Shown here: positions 48,115 through 56,642 of the stretch, in pieces
Layout: the number at the start of each line of letters is the position of its first letter
Position numbering within the stretch: the stretch's first letter is position 1
Assembly: GCF_964028355.1 (NCBI RefSeq)
Contig: NZ_OZ034761.1
Location: 186,001 to 250,000, forward strand
From: Wolbachia endosymbiont (group B) of Gerris lacustris
GTDB lineage: Bacteria; Pseudomonadota; Alphaproteobacteria; Rickettsiales; Anaplasmataceae
DNA length: 64,000 bases
Direction: 5' to 3'
Notes under the pieces: model-generated
Seen by the model: the letters and a program-made list of their open reading frames with translations, nothing else
Database searches by the model: none
What the model was told of the DNA's origin: nothing
Translations under genes and position numbers: made by a program

Positions 48115-48807
48115 CTAGAAATTAAATGCTACTCCAGCTTCCGCACCAACAGCGCTGTAAAGGACGTTTATCTCTTTAGTAGCTGATACTCTTTCTTTAT
48201 TAAAACTAGCACCATAAGAACCAAAATAACGAGCACCAGCATAAAGCTTGATTTCTGGAGTTACATCATAACTAACACCAGCTTTTGCTTGATAAGCAAA
48301 ACCAAATCCTTTTTGATCTTTAACTTCACTAGCTGCTGAAGGATTACTGATATATGCTGCACCAACACCAACACCAACGTATGGAGTGATAGGCATATCT
48401 TCAATCGCTATATCGTAATAAACGTTAACCAATCCTGAAAATGCTGCCACACTGTTTGCAACAGTTGTTGGAGTAAATGTTGCACCACTAACATCGTTTT
48501 TGTTTAATTGTGAGTAAAGTCCCTCAACATCAACCCTGATATCGTCCATTTTATAACCAAATGCACCACCACCAGCCATAAAAGATGCTTTTAAAGGATC
48601 ATGATGAACGTCGCTTCCTGTTTTTTTATATTCAATGCCAGTAATCTTTGTTTTAAAAGGTACAAACTCACCGTTGTATTGCAAACGAACATAGTAGCTA
48701 GTTTCTTCATCACTTATTGGACCAATAGGGTCTGATGAAAAAGCAGAGTTTGATAGGCTTAGCAACGTCACTAAAGCAGCTGCCGAAAAAAACTTTTTAT
48801 AATGCAT
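48115..48807 (-). CDS. wsp: Wolbachia major surface protein
   Basis: An outer-membrane beta-barrel protein, abundant and in contact with the host vacuole. A signal peptide (MHYKKFFSAAALVTLLSLSNSAFS) is followed by the mature start DPIGPISDEETSYYVRLQYNGE. Conserved blocks (AGGGAFGYKMDDIRVDVEGLYSQL, SGLVNVYYDIAIEDMPITPY, AGVSYDVTPEIKLYAGARYFGSYGA) alternate with the hypervariable loops (FKTKITGIEYKKTGSDVHH, NPSAASEVK, NKERVSATKE). It ends in AGVAFNF, typical of an assembled outer-membrane barrel. Length (230) is in the usual range. A ribosome site GAGGGC lies six bases before the ATG. This gene fixes the genus. Confidence 0.98.
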   Translation of the reverse strand: MHYKKFFSAAALVTLLSLSNSAFSSDPIGPISDEETSYYVRLQYNGEFVPFKTKITGIEYKKTGSDVHHDPLKASFMAGGGAFGYKMDDIRVDVEGLYSQLNKNDVSGATFTPTTVANSVAAFSGLVNVYYDIAIEDMPITPYVGVGVGAAYISNPSAASEVKDQKGFGFAYQAKAGVSYDVTPEIKLYAGARYFGSYGASFNKERVSATKEINVLYSAVGAEAGVAFNF

Positions 48808-48845
48808 AATTGCCCTCGTTAAAAAAATTAAAATTCCACTTTAGC

Positions 48846-48874
48846 AGTCTAAATAATAACTAAAGTTAAGTCAA
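48846..48874 (-). promoter_or_regulatory. probable sigma-70 promoter of wsp
   Basis: On the minus strand TTGACT (48869-48874) and TAGACT (48846-48851) are spaced by 17 bases and lie about 40 bases upstream of the wsp start codon. Agreement is five of six bases with the -35 consensus and four of six with the -10. The rest of the 336-bp gap upstream of wsp (48808-49143) holds no gene and no palindrome. Confidence 0.55.
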
Positions 48875-49143
48875 GTACTAACTTAATAACACAAAACCTT
48901 CTGTATCTTAACTAACTTTTAGGAAAATACAAAGATTTTATTAATTAATAAATAGAGTTACTCTACTTTTTTTACTCTTGATCTTCTGACACCTATTTCA
49001 CTAATGTCTTTTTATCTTCTGATCTGCATTCATCATTATGAATTGCTGCATATTCATGCAGTAATGTGAATGTACTTCATGGAAGTACTAGTATAAAAGG
49101 AAAACACTTAGTTACTGCATTAAGGCAAACTTCAGTAGTAAAT

Positions 49144-49476
49144 TTAAAAAGGAAGTTTAAATCCAGGTGGCAACCCCATCATACCTGCAAGATCAGAGGT
49201 TGCATTTGCCATATCTTCTTCTGCTTTTTTAATGGCATCATTAAACGCTGCTGTCACTAAATCTTCTACTATATCTTTTTCTTCATTTCTCATAAGCTCT
49301 AAGTCTATATTTACCTTTTTAGCTTTATAGCTACCTATTTTTATCACTTCCACTAATACAGAAACTTTACCACCACCAGAAATACCTTGAAACTCTTTTC
49401 CAACATATTTTTCTTGAGCTTCTGCAAGCTTTTTTTGCATCTCTTGCGCTTGTTTCATTATTTGACTAAAATCCAC
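49144..49476 (-). CDS. ybaB: YbaB/EbfC nucleoid-associated protein
   Basis: A small dimeric DNA-binding protein (110 aa). The N-terminal helix MDFSQIMKQAQEMQKKLAEAQEKY and central GISGGGKVSVLVEV are typical. It lies three bases downstream of dnaX, the usual pairing (dnaX-ybaB), so they form one operon. Confidence 0.92.
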   Translation of the reverse strand: MDFSQIMKQAQEMQKKLAEAQEKYVGKEFQGISGGGKVSVLVEVIKIGSYKAKKVNIDLELMRNEEKDIVEDLVTAAFNDAIKKAEEDMANATSDLAGMMGLPPGFKLPF

Positions 49477-49479
49477 AAC

Positions 49480-51072
49480 TTACTCCTTATTTTCTATATT
49501 AACTACTTTTGCACCTTTAAATGTATCAAGTATATCCTTAACTGCAGGTGCATAATTTAAATTACTCACTTCCCTGTTTATATAACCCGTATCAACTGTA
49601 ATAACCCACTCCTGCTGAATCACCTGATTTAAGTAATTTTTTAAATCATTGCAAAAATTACTATCCAACTTAGATACAGCTTTTAATTTTAAATATCCAG
49701 GTTTACAATCTATTAACTGTAGATTATTACATAGTTGCTTGTAAAGATAATTTTGGTTACTCTGCCTTAATAGTTGCAAAATCTTATCAAAATCGTAATT
49801 TTGTTGTTTATTTTTCACATGGATCCCAGTGTCACGCACTGGGATGACAGAGTGGTGTTTTTCCACACATTTTTTTGGATCCGAATAGTCAGCTACTGGG
49901 ATGACAGAGGGGGAAGGTGCAACAGGTCTGCCCTGTCTATTTCCTTGCTCTACATTTTGTGAAAGAATTTTTTTGATCACCTGTTCCGGAGAAGGCAGAT
50001 CAGAGAGATAGCAAAGACTAATTAGCATCATTTCAGCAGCAACATCGTTGTATGTTGAAGTTTTTATATCTTGAATACCTTTAAGCAACACCTTCCACAA
50101 TCTCGAAAAAAATATTAAAGACTTCTTTATACTTAAATCTTTTATCCTGTTCTTTTCATACTCTGTAACTGCATTATCAATTTCTTTTGTAATCAAAAAA
50201 CGGCATACTAACTGAATTGTTTGCAATAGACCTTCAAAAATACTAAGTGGGTTTGCTGTTTTTATCGCCCTGTCAAACACTGATAGAGCTTTCTGTAAAT
50301 CACCTTCTAATATTGCTCCTAATAGATCGAATATAATATCTTTATCCACTAGGCCAAGTATGTCTATCACATTTTTAGTGGATATTGCACCATCTTTGCT
50401 ATATAGCACTGCTTGATTCATCAAAGATAAGGCGTTACGCATTGAATTTCCAGAGTGTCGTGCAATTAATTCTAATGCTCCCTTTTCAATGGAATAACTC
50501 TCTTTTTGTGCAACATCATTTAAACGTTCTACTATTTTAGCTACAGGAATGTTGTGTAAATCAAATCTTTGACAACGTGCAATAATAGTTATTGGTATCT
50601 TTTTTATTTCTGTAGTTGCTAAAATGAATTTTACACTAGATGGTGGCTCTTCTAGGGTTTTAAGTAATGCGTTAAATGCACTGCTGGATAACATGTGTAC
50701 TTCATCTATAATGTAAACTTTGAATTTAGAGCTTATAGGTGAATAGCAAATATCTCCCAGGATTACTTTAATATCGTCGATGCTAGTGTGACTTGCTGCA
50801 TCAATTTCAATTACATCTGGATGGCTTGAATTTTTTATTGCTAGACAATTTTTACATGATCCGCAAGGTTCAAAAATTGGCCCCAGGGAACAATTCAAAC
50901 ATAAAGCTATTATCCTTGCAGTGGTGGTTTTACCAACTCCACTACTACCAGAGAGCAGTATAGACTGTGGGATTTTGTTTAAAATAAAAGCATTTTCTAA
51001 TACACGTACTAATATATCTTGACCTACTAGATCTTTAAAGCTACTAGGACGATGTTTTAATGCTATGTTCAT
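49480..51072 (-). CDS. dnaX: DNA polymerase III subunit tau/gamma
   Basis: The clamp-loader ATPase. It has Walker A SGSSGVGKTTTARI, a zinc module with four Cys (CLNCSLGPIFEPCGSCKNC), Walker B YIIDEVHMLSSSAFNALLKTLEEPP and sensor FILATTEIKKIP. The start at 51072 (MNIALKHRPSSF) fits the family; the frame is open to 51114. Residues about 386-418, between domain III and the tail, are two palindromic elements read in frame (SVIPVADYS and SVIPVRDTGIHV). The C-terminus is otherwise short. Confidence 0.94.
   Translation of the reverse strand: MNIALKHRPSSFKDLVGQDILVRVLENAFILNKIPQSILLSGSSGVGKTTTARIIALCLNCSLGPIFEPCGSCKNCLAIKNSSHPDVIEIDAASHTSIDDIKVILGDICYSPISSKFKVYIIDEVHMLSSSAFNALLKTLEEPPSSVKFILATTEIKKIPITIIARCQRFDLHNIPVAKIVERLNDVAQKESYSIEKGALELIARHSGNSMRNALSLMNQAVLYSKDGAISTKNVIDILGLVDKDIIFDLLGAILEGDLQKALSVFDRAIKTANPLSIFEGLLQTIQLVCRFLITKEIDNAVTEYEKNRIKDLSIKKSLIFFSRLWKVLLKGIQDIKTSTYNDVAAEMMLISLCYLSDLPSPEQVIKKILSQNVEQGNRQGRPVAPSPSVIPVADYSDPKKCVEKHHSVIPVRDTGIHVKNKQQNYDFDKILQLLRQSNQNYLYKQLCNNLQLIDCKPGYLKLKAVSKLDSNFCNDLKNYLNQVIQQEWVITVDTGYINREVSNLNYAPAVKDILDTFKGAKVVNIENKE
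49819..49909. repeat. two palindromic elements inside dnaX, in frame
   Basis: 49819-49852 (ATGGATCCCAGTGTCACGCA with CTGGGATGACAG) is nearly perfect; 49876-49909 is a decayed relative (GGATCCGAATAGTCAGCTAC). Together they encode about 33 residues in the linker of DnaX without breaking the frame, in the opposite reading direction to the carB case. Confidence 0.88.
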
Positions 51073-51398
51073 AGCCTCGAATAAAACAAACAATGAAATA
51101 GGTATGCAACCCAAAAAAGTTCTGATATGGCTGCTTCATTTCTGATCTGACCCAAGTTACAGAGTTTTTGCCTGCATACCTTATAAAATATTATACTTTT
51201 TTTTTTATTTAGCAAGGTATATCCTATATTAACCTTAATAATTTATATGTTAGATCTCTTGCAACATTACTTTGGAGTAAACAACTGTTACCTAAAATAC
51301 TCTTCTCTTGTCATTCCAACTTGGATCCAGAGAAAAAAGATAGTGTCACACACTGGAATGACAACATATAGGTATTGGAATAACAAAAGAGGAATATT
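51073..51398. repeat. gap upstream of dnaX with a palindromic element
   Basis: 51308-51364 holds a split palindrome: TTGTCATTCCAACTTGGATCC, a 12-base spacer, then GTGTCACACACTGGAATGACA. A T-rich stretch near 51191-51211 precedes it. No gene is seen. Confidence 0.65.
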
Positions 51399-52052
51399 AT
51401 GATTTTATATCATTTTCCTCTTTGTCCGTTTTCACGAAAAGTTAGAGCTCTTCTCAAGGAAAAAAAGCTGAGTTGTGATTTTGTATATGAAAATCCATGG
51501 GAGAAGCGAAATGAATTCATGAAGATTAATCCAACCGGACAGGTACCAGTATTAATAGATAATAACTTTGTAATAGCGGATAGTAATGCCATTTGTGAAT
51601 ATATAGAAGAGACTTACAATAGCGACGTCAAATTACTTGGTTCATCCACTATTATTAAGTCTAAAATACGCGCTCTAATCAATTGGTTCGACAACAAATT
51701 TTACAATGAAGTTACTAAGTATATTATGAATGAAAAAGTAATTACTAACCGCAGCCCTGACTCTAGATTTCTTCATGCAGCTCAGCATAACCTGCCTTGC
51801 CATATGGAATACATCGAACACTTAATTAACAAGAACGTTTGGCTTGCAACTGATAAGTTCACTTTGGCTGATATTGCTTTAGCATCGCATATTTCCGTAA
51901 TGGATTATGTAAGTAGTTTTCCATGGGAAAAAAGTAAGATTTTAAAAGAATGGTACTCCATTGTTAAATCAAGGCCTTGTTTTCGCGAAATATTATTAGA
52001 GAGAGTTTTTGGCTTAACTCCCCCTAGACATTACGCTGACCTTGATTTTTAA
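51399..52052 (+). CDS. glutathione S-transferase family protein
   Basis: 217 residues. An N-terminal thioredoxin-like domain with LCPFSRKVRALLKE (Cys in the CPFS position) and NPTGQVPVLIDNNFVIADSNAICEYIE (the glutathione-binding cis-Pro and Ser). A helical C-terminal domain ends with GLTPPRHYADLDF. It may be a stringent starvation (SspA)-like or detoxifying GST; exact class not certain. It is convergent with the O-methyltransferase (one base between stops). Confidence 0.87.
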   Translation: MILYHFPLCPFSRKVRALLKEKKLSCDFVYENPWEKRNEFMKINPTGQVPVLIDNNFVIADSNAICEYIEETYNSDVKLLGSSTIIKSKIRALINWFDNKFYNEVTKYIMNEKVITNRSPDSRFLHAAQHNLPCHMEYIEHLINKNVWLATDKFTLADIALASHISVMDYVSSFPWEKSKILKEWYSIVKSRPCFREILLERVFGLTPPRHYADLDF

Positions 52053-52053
52053 C

Positions 52054-52701
52054 TTACGTTAGTTTTAAAGCTACAGTCATTCCTTCGTCAGTAGGAATCA
52101 ATATGGAGAAATATTTCTTTTCATTTGACAATCTATCGTTAAACTCTCTCATAGCATGCCATGACTTTTCTGATACTTCTTTTGGAGGAGATTTCAAGAA
52201 TACTGTATTAAACAATAGAGTATTATCTGCAACAATCAGCCCATCTTGTTTAATGTATGAATCTGCCCAATCTAAATATTTAGGATAACTAACTTTATCA
52301 GCATCAATGAATATCATATCAAAAGGTGCTTTTGCTGACAATTCATCAAGCTTTTCCAATGCATTGCCTTCTATTAAAGAAATTTTGTTACTCAGATTAA
52401 AGATACTAAAATTTTTTTTTGCTATTTCGTAATGCTGAGAATTATTTTCTATTGTATATATATGACCATCTTTCGGTAAAGCTTTTACCATACAAATTGA
52501 TGAATAACCATATAACGTGCCAATTTCAACTATACTTTTAACTTTATGGATTTTGATAAATAAATTTAATAATTTTCCTTCTTCAGGAGTGATTTGAATG
52601 CGTTGTTTCTTATCAAGAGTACAATGTTCTTCTATTTTTTTATACTCTTTTGCAAATAAGTTTCTTATGTACAACGATTTTCTGCTAAAGTTATGACGCA
52701 T
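52054..52701 (-). CDS. O-methyltransferase, caffeoyl-CoA/COMT type
   Basis: A SAM-dependent enzyme of 215 residues. The SAM loop VEIGTLYGYSSICMVKAL, the acidic residue in IYTIENN, the metal-binding Asp in DMIFIDADKVSYPKYLDWA and VADNTLL match the family of cation-dependent O-methyltransferases. The substrate is unknown. It stands alone, upstream gap 250 bases. Confidence 0.87.
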   Translation of the reverse strand: MRHNFSRKSLYIRNLFAKEYKKIEEHCTLDKKQRIQITPEEGKLLNLFIKIHKVKSIVEIGTLYGYSSICMVKALPKDGHIYTIENNSQHYEIAKKNFSIFNLSNKISLIEGNALEKLDELSAKAPFDMIFIDADKVSYPKYLDWADSYIKQDGLIVADNTLLFNTVFLKSPPKEVSEKSWHAMREFNDRLSNEKKYFSILIPTDEGMTVALKLT

Positions 52702-52951
52702 TAAGTTTTATAATATAAACTAAGGAGGTTTAATCTATATAAGATTTATAAAGGTAACAATAGAGTTAAGAATAATAAAATTTTTTATTTTAAGTTGTTA
52801 TTTTATAAAGTAAAATTTTAAGTGACAAAGATTATTATATATTTTACTATGGTTAACTAGTATAACAATCAATTGCTATACTAGAATTAAGGGATCGTTT
52901 ATTTACATCTCTCTTAAAATGTAATTTTTATAATCAATTAGAGGGGGTTAT

Positions 52952-53230
52952 ATGTCTTATAACACTGCTAACGAAGTTGAAACGTTAAGCAAGAAATCTA
53001 ATAATAATGAAGGAGTAAAATTACTGCACAATCCAGCTTATCGCGAGAAGTACAAAGAACGCTTTAACGAAGCTCAGAAAAAAGTTATGGATATGGTCCA
53101 ATTTTATGATGGAACGATAGTATTAATAGAGAATAAAATTGCCATGTATTATTATACTTGGCACAGTAAAAAAAGAGAGTTTGAGCGTAAAAAGCAACAA
53201 ACAGTATCAAAAAATACTGATTCAGCATAG
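52952..53230 (+). CDS. hypothetical small charged protein, 92 aa
   Basis: Unrecognised. A very strong ribosome site AGAGGGGG lies six bases upstream, suggesting high expression. The product is hydrophilic, with central YREKYKERFNEAQKKVMDMVQF and IENKIAMYYYTWHSKKREFERKKQ, probably two long helices. No signal peptide or membrane segment. A hairpin immediately follows. The tight start signal and terminator-like end make this a likely real gene. Confidence 0.75.
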   Translation: MSYNTANEVETLSKKSNNNEGVKLLHNPAYREKYKERFNEAQKKVMDMVQFYDGTIVLIENKIAMYYYTWHSKKREFERKKQQTVSKNTDSA

Positions 53231-53237
53231 GGTTTTT

Positions 53238-53284
53238 ATATGGTAAGCTACAGTGTTATTACTTCACTATAGCTTTTCCATATG
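53238..53284. terminator. stem-loop between convergent genes
   Basis: ATATGGTAAGCTACAGTG and CACTATAGCTTTTCCATAT can pair with a few mismatches around a short loop (TTATTACTT). It lies just after the 92-aa gene and covers the last codons of the DsbA-like gene on the other strand. A two-way terminator is plausible. Confidence 0.4.
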
Positions 53285-53990
53285 ACTCATCTATTACATT
53301 AGTGAAGTATTCCAGGTCTCTATATCCTTCATGTTTGATTTTACCATTTTCTACGTATGATTTGTCATCGTTAAGCTTGATGATGAATACAGGAGTAGCT
53401 GTGATATCAAGTTTATTAATTGCAAGTGATTTATCATTTATAATTTTGTCCATCATCTTTTTATCATTAATGCATTGGTTAAATACATCTTGCTTCAAAT
53501 TGCTTAGTGCAGCAATTTTTTGTAGTATAGTTAAATCACTAAAATTAGAGTAGTTCCACGAGTCTATTGCGTTAAACACAGCTTTGTTAAAATTAAAATA
53601 GTCTTCTTCTTTTTCATAGCAATAACTTAGCATTGCAGCTTTTAATCCTCTGTAATCTAGAGGAAAATGACGGAATATGTATAACATCTTACCTGTATCT
53701 ATGTACTTCTCTTTGATTTTAGGAAAAACTTTCTTATGAAAAAGAGAACAGTGATAACAAGTGAGCGAGGCGTATTCTATCATTAAAATTGGTGCTTTTC
53801 GATCTCCTAATAATTTATCATCAGGCAATAGCGACAGTAGTTCTTTTGGCGTTATTTCATCAGTTTTTTGAGTGTTGGGTAAGTTTTGTTCAATAGTTGC
53901 ATAAGAACTAACACTTATAAAAATAAGTAAGAACAATAATCTAAAAATCATTACAATTGAAACACTTAACTTATTAAAGAATTTATGCAT
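53259..53990 (-). CDS. DsbA-like periplasmic thiol oxidoreductase
   Basis: A signal segment (SIVMIFRLLFLLIFISVSSYA) precedes a thioredoxin-fold domain with an inserted helical domain. The active site is CYHC (C78-C81), within MIEYASLTCYHCSLFHKKVFP. The cis-Pro loop ITATPVFIIK is intact. Length is 243. Wolbachia has two alpha-DsbA types; this fits that group but I cannot tell which one. It likely forms disulfides in surface or secreted proteins. Confidence 0.88.
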   Translation of the reverse strand: MHKFFNKLSVSIVMIFRLLFLLIFISVSSYATIEQNLPNTQKTDEITPKELLSLLPDDKLLGDRKAPILMIEYASLTCYHCSLFHKKVFPKIKEKYIDTGKMLYIFRHFPLDYRGLKAAMLSYCYEKEEDYFNFNKAVFNAIDSWNYSNFSDLTILQKIAALSNLKQDVFNQCINDKKMMDKIINDKSLAINKLDITATPVFIIKLNDDKSYVENGKIKHEGYRDLEYFTNVIDESYGKAIVK

Positions 53991-54004
53991 TTATATAAAT
54001 GATG

Positions 54005-54466
54005 TCAAGATAACTTTTGTTTAGCAAGGCTTTCTACTCTGTCTTTAAATGCAGTAATTATTTTATTTTGTGCATATTTATACACCGAGTTTAATAAAGT
54101 AGAAAACAAATTGGATTTAAATTCAAACTCTATATAGAACTCTACCATAGTTTTATTTTTGCTCATAGGAGTAAATTTCCATTCGTTGTACAAATGCTTA
54201 AATATTCCATTTGATGACACAGCTTTTATCCAACTTTCATTTGTTCCATTTGGAGCAAGGTAGGTCACTTCTGATGTGTAACTTTCTTTAATACCATGAA
54301 AAGTCGCAAGGAGATCCACAATCATTTGGCTATCAGTTTTTCCTTTTATATAAACAGCTTTGCACCAAGGAACAAAATCAGGATACTTCTCAACATCAAT
54401 TACAACTTGAAATACTTCATGCGATGAAGAGACAAAAATACCTTTTTCTTTATATTGGTGAAGCAT
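54005..54466 (-). CDS. COQ10/RatA-type START-domain protein
   Basis: 153 residues of the polyketide cyclase/START fold. It contains VFQVVIDVEKYPDFVPWCKAV, the family signature. Mitochondrial COQ10 binds ubiquinone and helps respiration; the bacterial relative RatA was described as a toxin acting on ribosomes. With coq7 in this genome the ubiquinone-binding role is more likely. It is 14 bases downstream of the DsbA-like gene in coordinate order, so in the same direction of transcription and possibly joined with it. Confidence 0.85.
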   Translation of the reverse strand: MLHQYKEKGIFVSSSHEVFQVVIDVEKYPDFVPWCKAVYIKGKTDSQMIVDLLATFHGIKESYTSEVTYLAPNGTNESWIKAVSSNGIFKHLYNEWKFTPMSKNKTMVEFYIEFEFKSNLFSTLLNSVYKYAQNKIITAFKDRVESLAKQKLS

Positions 54467-54762
54467 AAAACTGAGTAATGGAAATGGGATCCGTATCTAC
54501 CGTCAGTCTTAGTAGATTCCTGAGACCTAAAGTTAAGGTGGGCATCACGTACTAATTTCAATGAAATTAACAGAGGCGATCCCCTTGATCAGAAATTATC
54601 GCTCGGGAAATTTAACTTAACTCATAACGCATAGCACAGACCCCTAAGTTAGTTATAGATTATTTATATAGAGTATGTCTATAGATATGTTAAAGCTAGC
54701 GATCATTATTTTGCCTTTGTTAAATTTTGCATTTTAAGTATCATAGCTAATAAATATATCTT
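54467..54762. other. 296-bp gap, possibly holding a structured RNA
   Basis: GC is higher than in other gaps, with no ORF and no palindromic element. Several strong hairpins lie side by side: TATCTAC...GTAGATT (about 54496), TAATTTCAATGAAATTA (about 54552) and GCGAT...ATCGC (about 54577-54605). The region separates the divergent COQ10-like and mlaC genes. It does not match tmRNA, SRP RNA or RNase P signatures as far as I can read. A 6S-like RNA cannot be excluded. Confidence 0.35.
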
Positions 54763-55347
54763 ATGAATGTTATTAAGCTCTTAACCATTTTTATTGTAAT
54801 CTCCTCAAGTGCTTACGCGAGTTGTATAGGGCACAAAACTTTTGTCCTTGCCATGAAGCAGCAAATAGACAACACGTCTATGAAAGGAAACAGAAAAAAT
54901 CTAGAACATATACACGAAAAGCTTCGGAAGATCATTCAGAATAATGTTAACCTCAAAGAAATATCTCGATTTGTAATAGGGAAATATTGGAATTTATCTA
55001 CTCAGAAAGAAAAAGAAGAGTTTCTAAAAGAATATGAAGTATATCTCGCGCGTTTGTGCGCTAAAATTTTGTATAAATACATAAATAATAGTGAAATGAT
55101 CATAATGAGTACAAAAGCAGTTGACGATGAAACTTGTCTGATAGGAACAAGATTTTCTTATGGTGATGAGGAATTTACAAATATTGACTTTAAAGTTACT
55201 AAAAGTGATAGTTCTTTCTTAATAAACGATGTTGTAATGAGTGGGATAAGTATTGCTATTAATCAACGTTCTCAATTTAGTGAAAAGATCGACACGAATG
55301 GCATGGCAAGTGTAATAGATGAATTAAAACGTAACAATAATTTATGA
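54763..55347 (+). CDS. mlaC: MlaC-like phospholipid-binding protein (Ttg2D family)
   Basis: An exported protein that carries phospholipids between outer and inner membranes. The signal peptide MNVIKLLTIFIVISSSAYA is followed by a family-typical helix-rich domain (ISRFVIGKYWNLSTQKEKEEFLKEYEVYL). Length is 194. The stop overlaps the folC start by four bases (ATGA). The partner ABC transporter genes mlaDEF are not in the window. Confidence 0.87.
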   Translation: MNVIKLLTIFIVISSSAYASCIGHKTFVLAMKQQIDNTSMKGNRKNLEHIHEKLRKIIQNNVNLKEISRFVIGKYWNLSTQKEKEEFLKEYEVYLARLCAKILYKYINNSEMIIMSTKAVDDETCLIGTRFSYGDEEFTNIDFKVTKSDSSFLINDVVMSGISIAINQRSQFSEKIDTNGMASVIDELKRNNNL

Positions 55348-56642
55348 TATACATGCCTCATTGGCCTAAGCCGATTGGCAGTAGGCCAAAGGATTTTTCT
55401 CTTGATCGCATAAAAAGTTTTCTAAATAAATTGGGTAATCCCGAGAAAAAAATACCGCCAATAATTCACATAGCTGGCACTAATGGCAAAGGATCAACAC
55501 TATCATTTATAAGATATATAATGCAAGCAGCAGGGTATAAAGTTCATACGTACACTTCTCCACATTTAGTGAATTTTAATGAGAGAATAGTTGTTGCAGG
55601 CAATGATATCGATGATAGTGAATTACATAACTCACTGGAAGAATGCCGTATAGCAGTTGCGGAACAACATATCACTCTGTTTGAGGCCACAACAATTGCA
55701 GCTTTCTTAGCTTTTGCTCGTCATAAAGCGGATATTACTTTAGTTGAAGTGGGTATGGGTGGAAGGCTTGATGCAACAAATGTTATAGATAATCCGATTC
55801 TAACGATCATCACTTCCATTGCCCTTGATCATACAGAATATCTTGGTCCTACTGTGGAGATTATAGCAAGTGAGAAGGCTGGAATAATGAAACCTAATGT
55901 TCCTTGTGTCATAGCATCACAAGAAAAATCTATAATGAACACGCTAGAACAACACGCAATAAACAAAAAATCTCCCTTATATAGAGGAGGACTTGAATGG
56001 AATTGCGAAAAACAGAATAACAGAATAGTCTTTCAATCGACTATTCAATCAATAGAATTTTCTTTGCCATCTTTAAAAGGTGATCATCAAATAATCAATG
56101 CAGGAAACGCAATTGCAGCATGTAGCATTTTAAGTGGGAAGTATGGATTTAATATTGGAGAAGAGGACATTGCTTCAGGTTTACAGCGCACTTATTGGCC
56201 TGCGCGGCTAGAGTCTATAAAAGAAGGTAATTTAATTTCTTTATTACCAAAAGATTGGCAATTATTTCTAGATGGCGCGCACAACAATGATGGTGCCAGA
56301 GTGTTAGCTAAGTGGGTAAGAGACAATTTTGCTGAAGGTATCTATATGATCTTTGGTGTTACTCGTAACAGAAACGTCGCAGAGTTCTTAGAGCACTTAA
56401 AGCCATATATCAAACTACTATGCGCGATTTGTGTTAAATCTGAGCCTAAAGCAACAAGTACAGATTTAATTAGAGAAGGAGCTAATAATATAGGAGTAAA
56501 TGCTATCGAATGTAAATCAATCGGTGATGCAATATCAAATCACATATTAAAAGCCTCTATTCAAAACGTCAAAACCATACTAATCTGTGGCTCGTTATTT
56601 TTAGCCAGAGATTTGAGTATGGAGAATAATCAACCTACTTGA
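55344..56642 (+). CDS. folC: folylpolyglutamate synthase/dihydrofolate synthase
   Basis: It adds glutamate to folates. The ATP loop HIAGTNGKGSTLSF is near residue 42. The Mur-ligase motif GMGGRLDATNVI and LDGAHNNDGARVL follow. Length is 432. It is translationally coupled with mlaC and convergent with the J-domain gene, overlapping by 13 bases. A first in-frame ATG at 55344 is used; ATG 55353 (MPHWP) is also possible. Confidence 0.93.
   Translation: MIYMPHWPKPIGSRPKDFSLDRIKSFLNKLGNPEKKIPPIIHIAGTNGKGSTLSFIRYIMQAAGYKVHTYTSPHLVNFNERIVVAGNDIDDSELHNSLEECRIAVAEQHITLFEATTIAAFLAFARHKADITLVEVGMGGRLDATNVIDNPILTIITSIALDHTEYLGPTVEIIASEKAGIMKPNVPCVIASQEKSIMNTLEQHAINKKSPLYRGGLEWNCEKQNNRIVFQSTIQSIEFSLPSLKGDHQIINAGNAIAACSILSGKYGFNIGEEDIASGLQRTYWPARLESIKEGNLISLLPKDWQLFLDGAHNNDGARVLAKWVRDNFAEGIYMIFGVTRNRNVAEFLEHLKPYIKLLCAICVKSEPKATSTDLIREGANNIGVNAIECKSIGDAISNHILKASIQNVKTILICGSLFLARDLSMENNQPT

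Noticed and set aside
54481..54740. Two-piece tmRNA
   Set aside because: No tRNA-like T-arm and no tag reading frame beginning with Ala-Asn-Asp were found on either strand.
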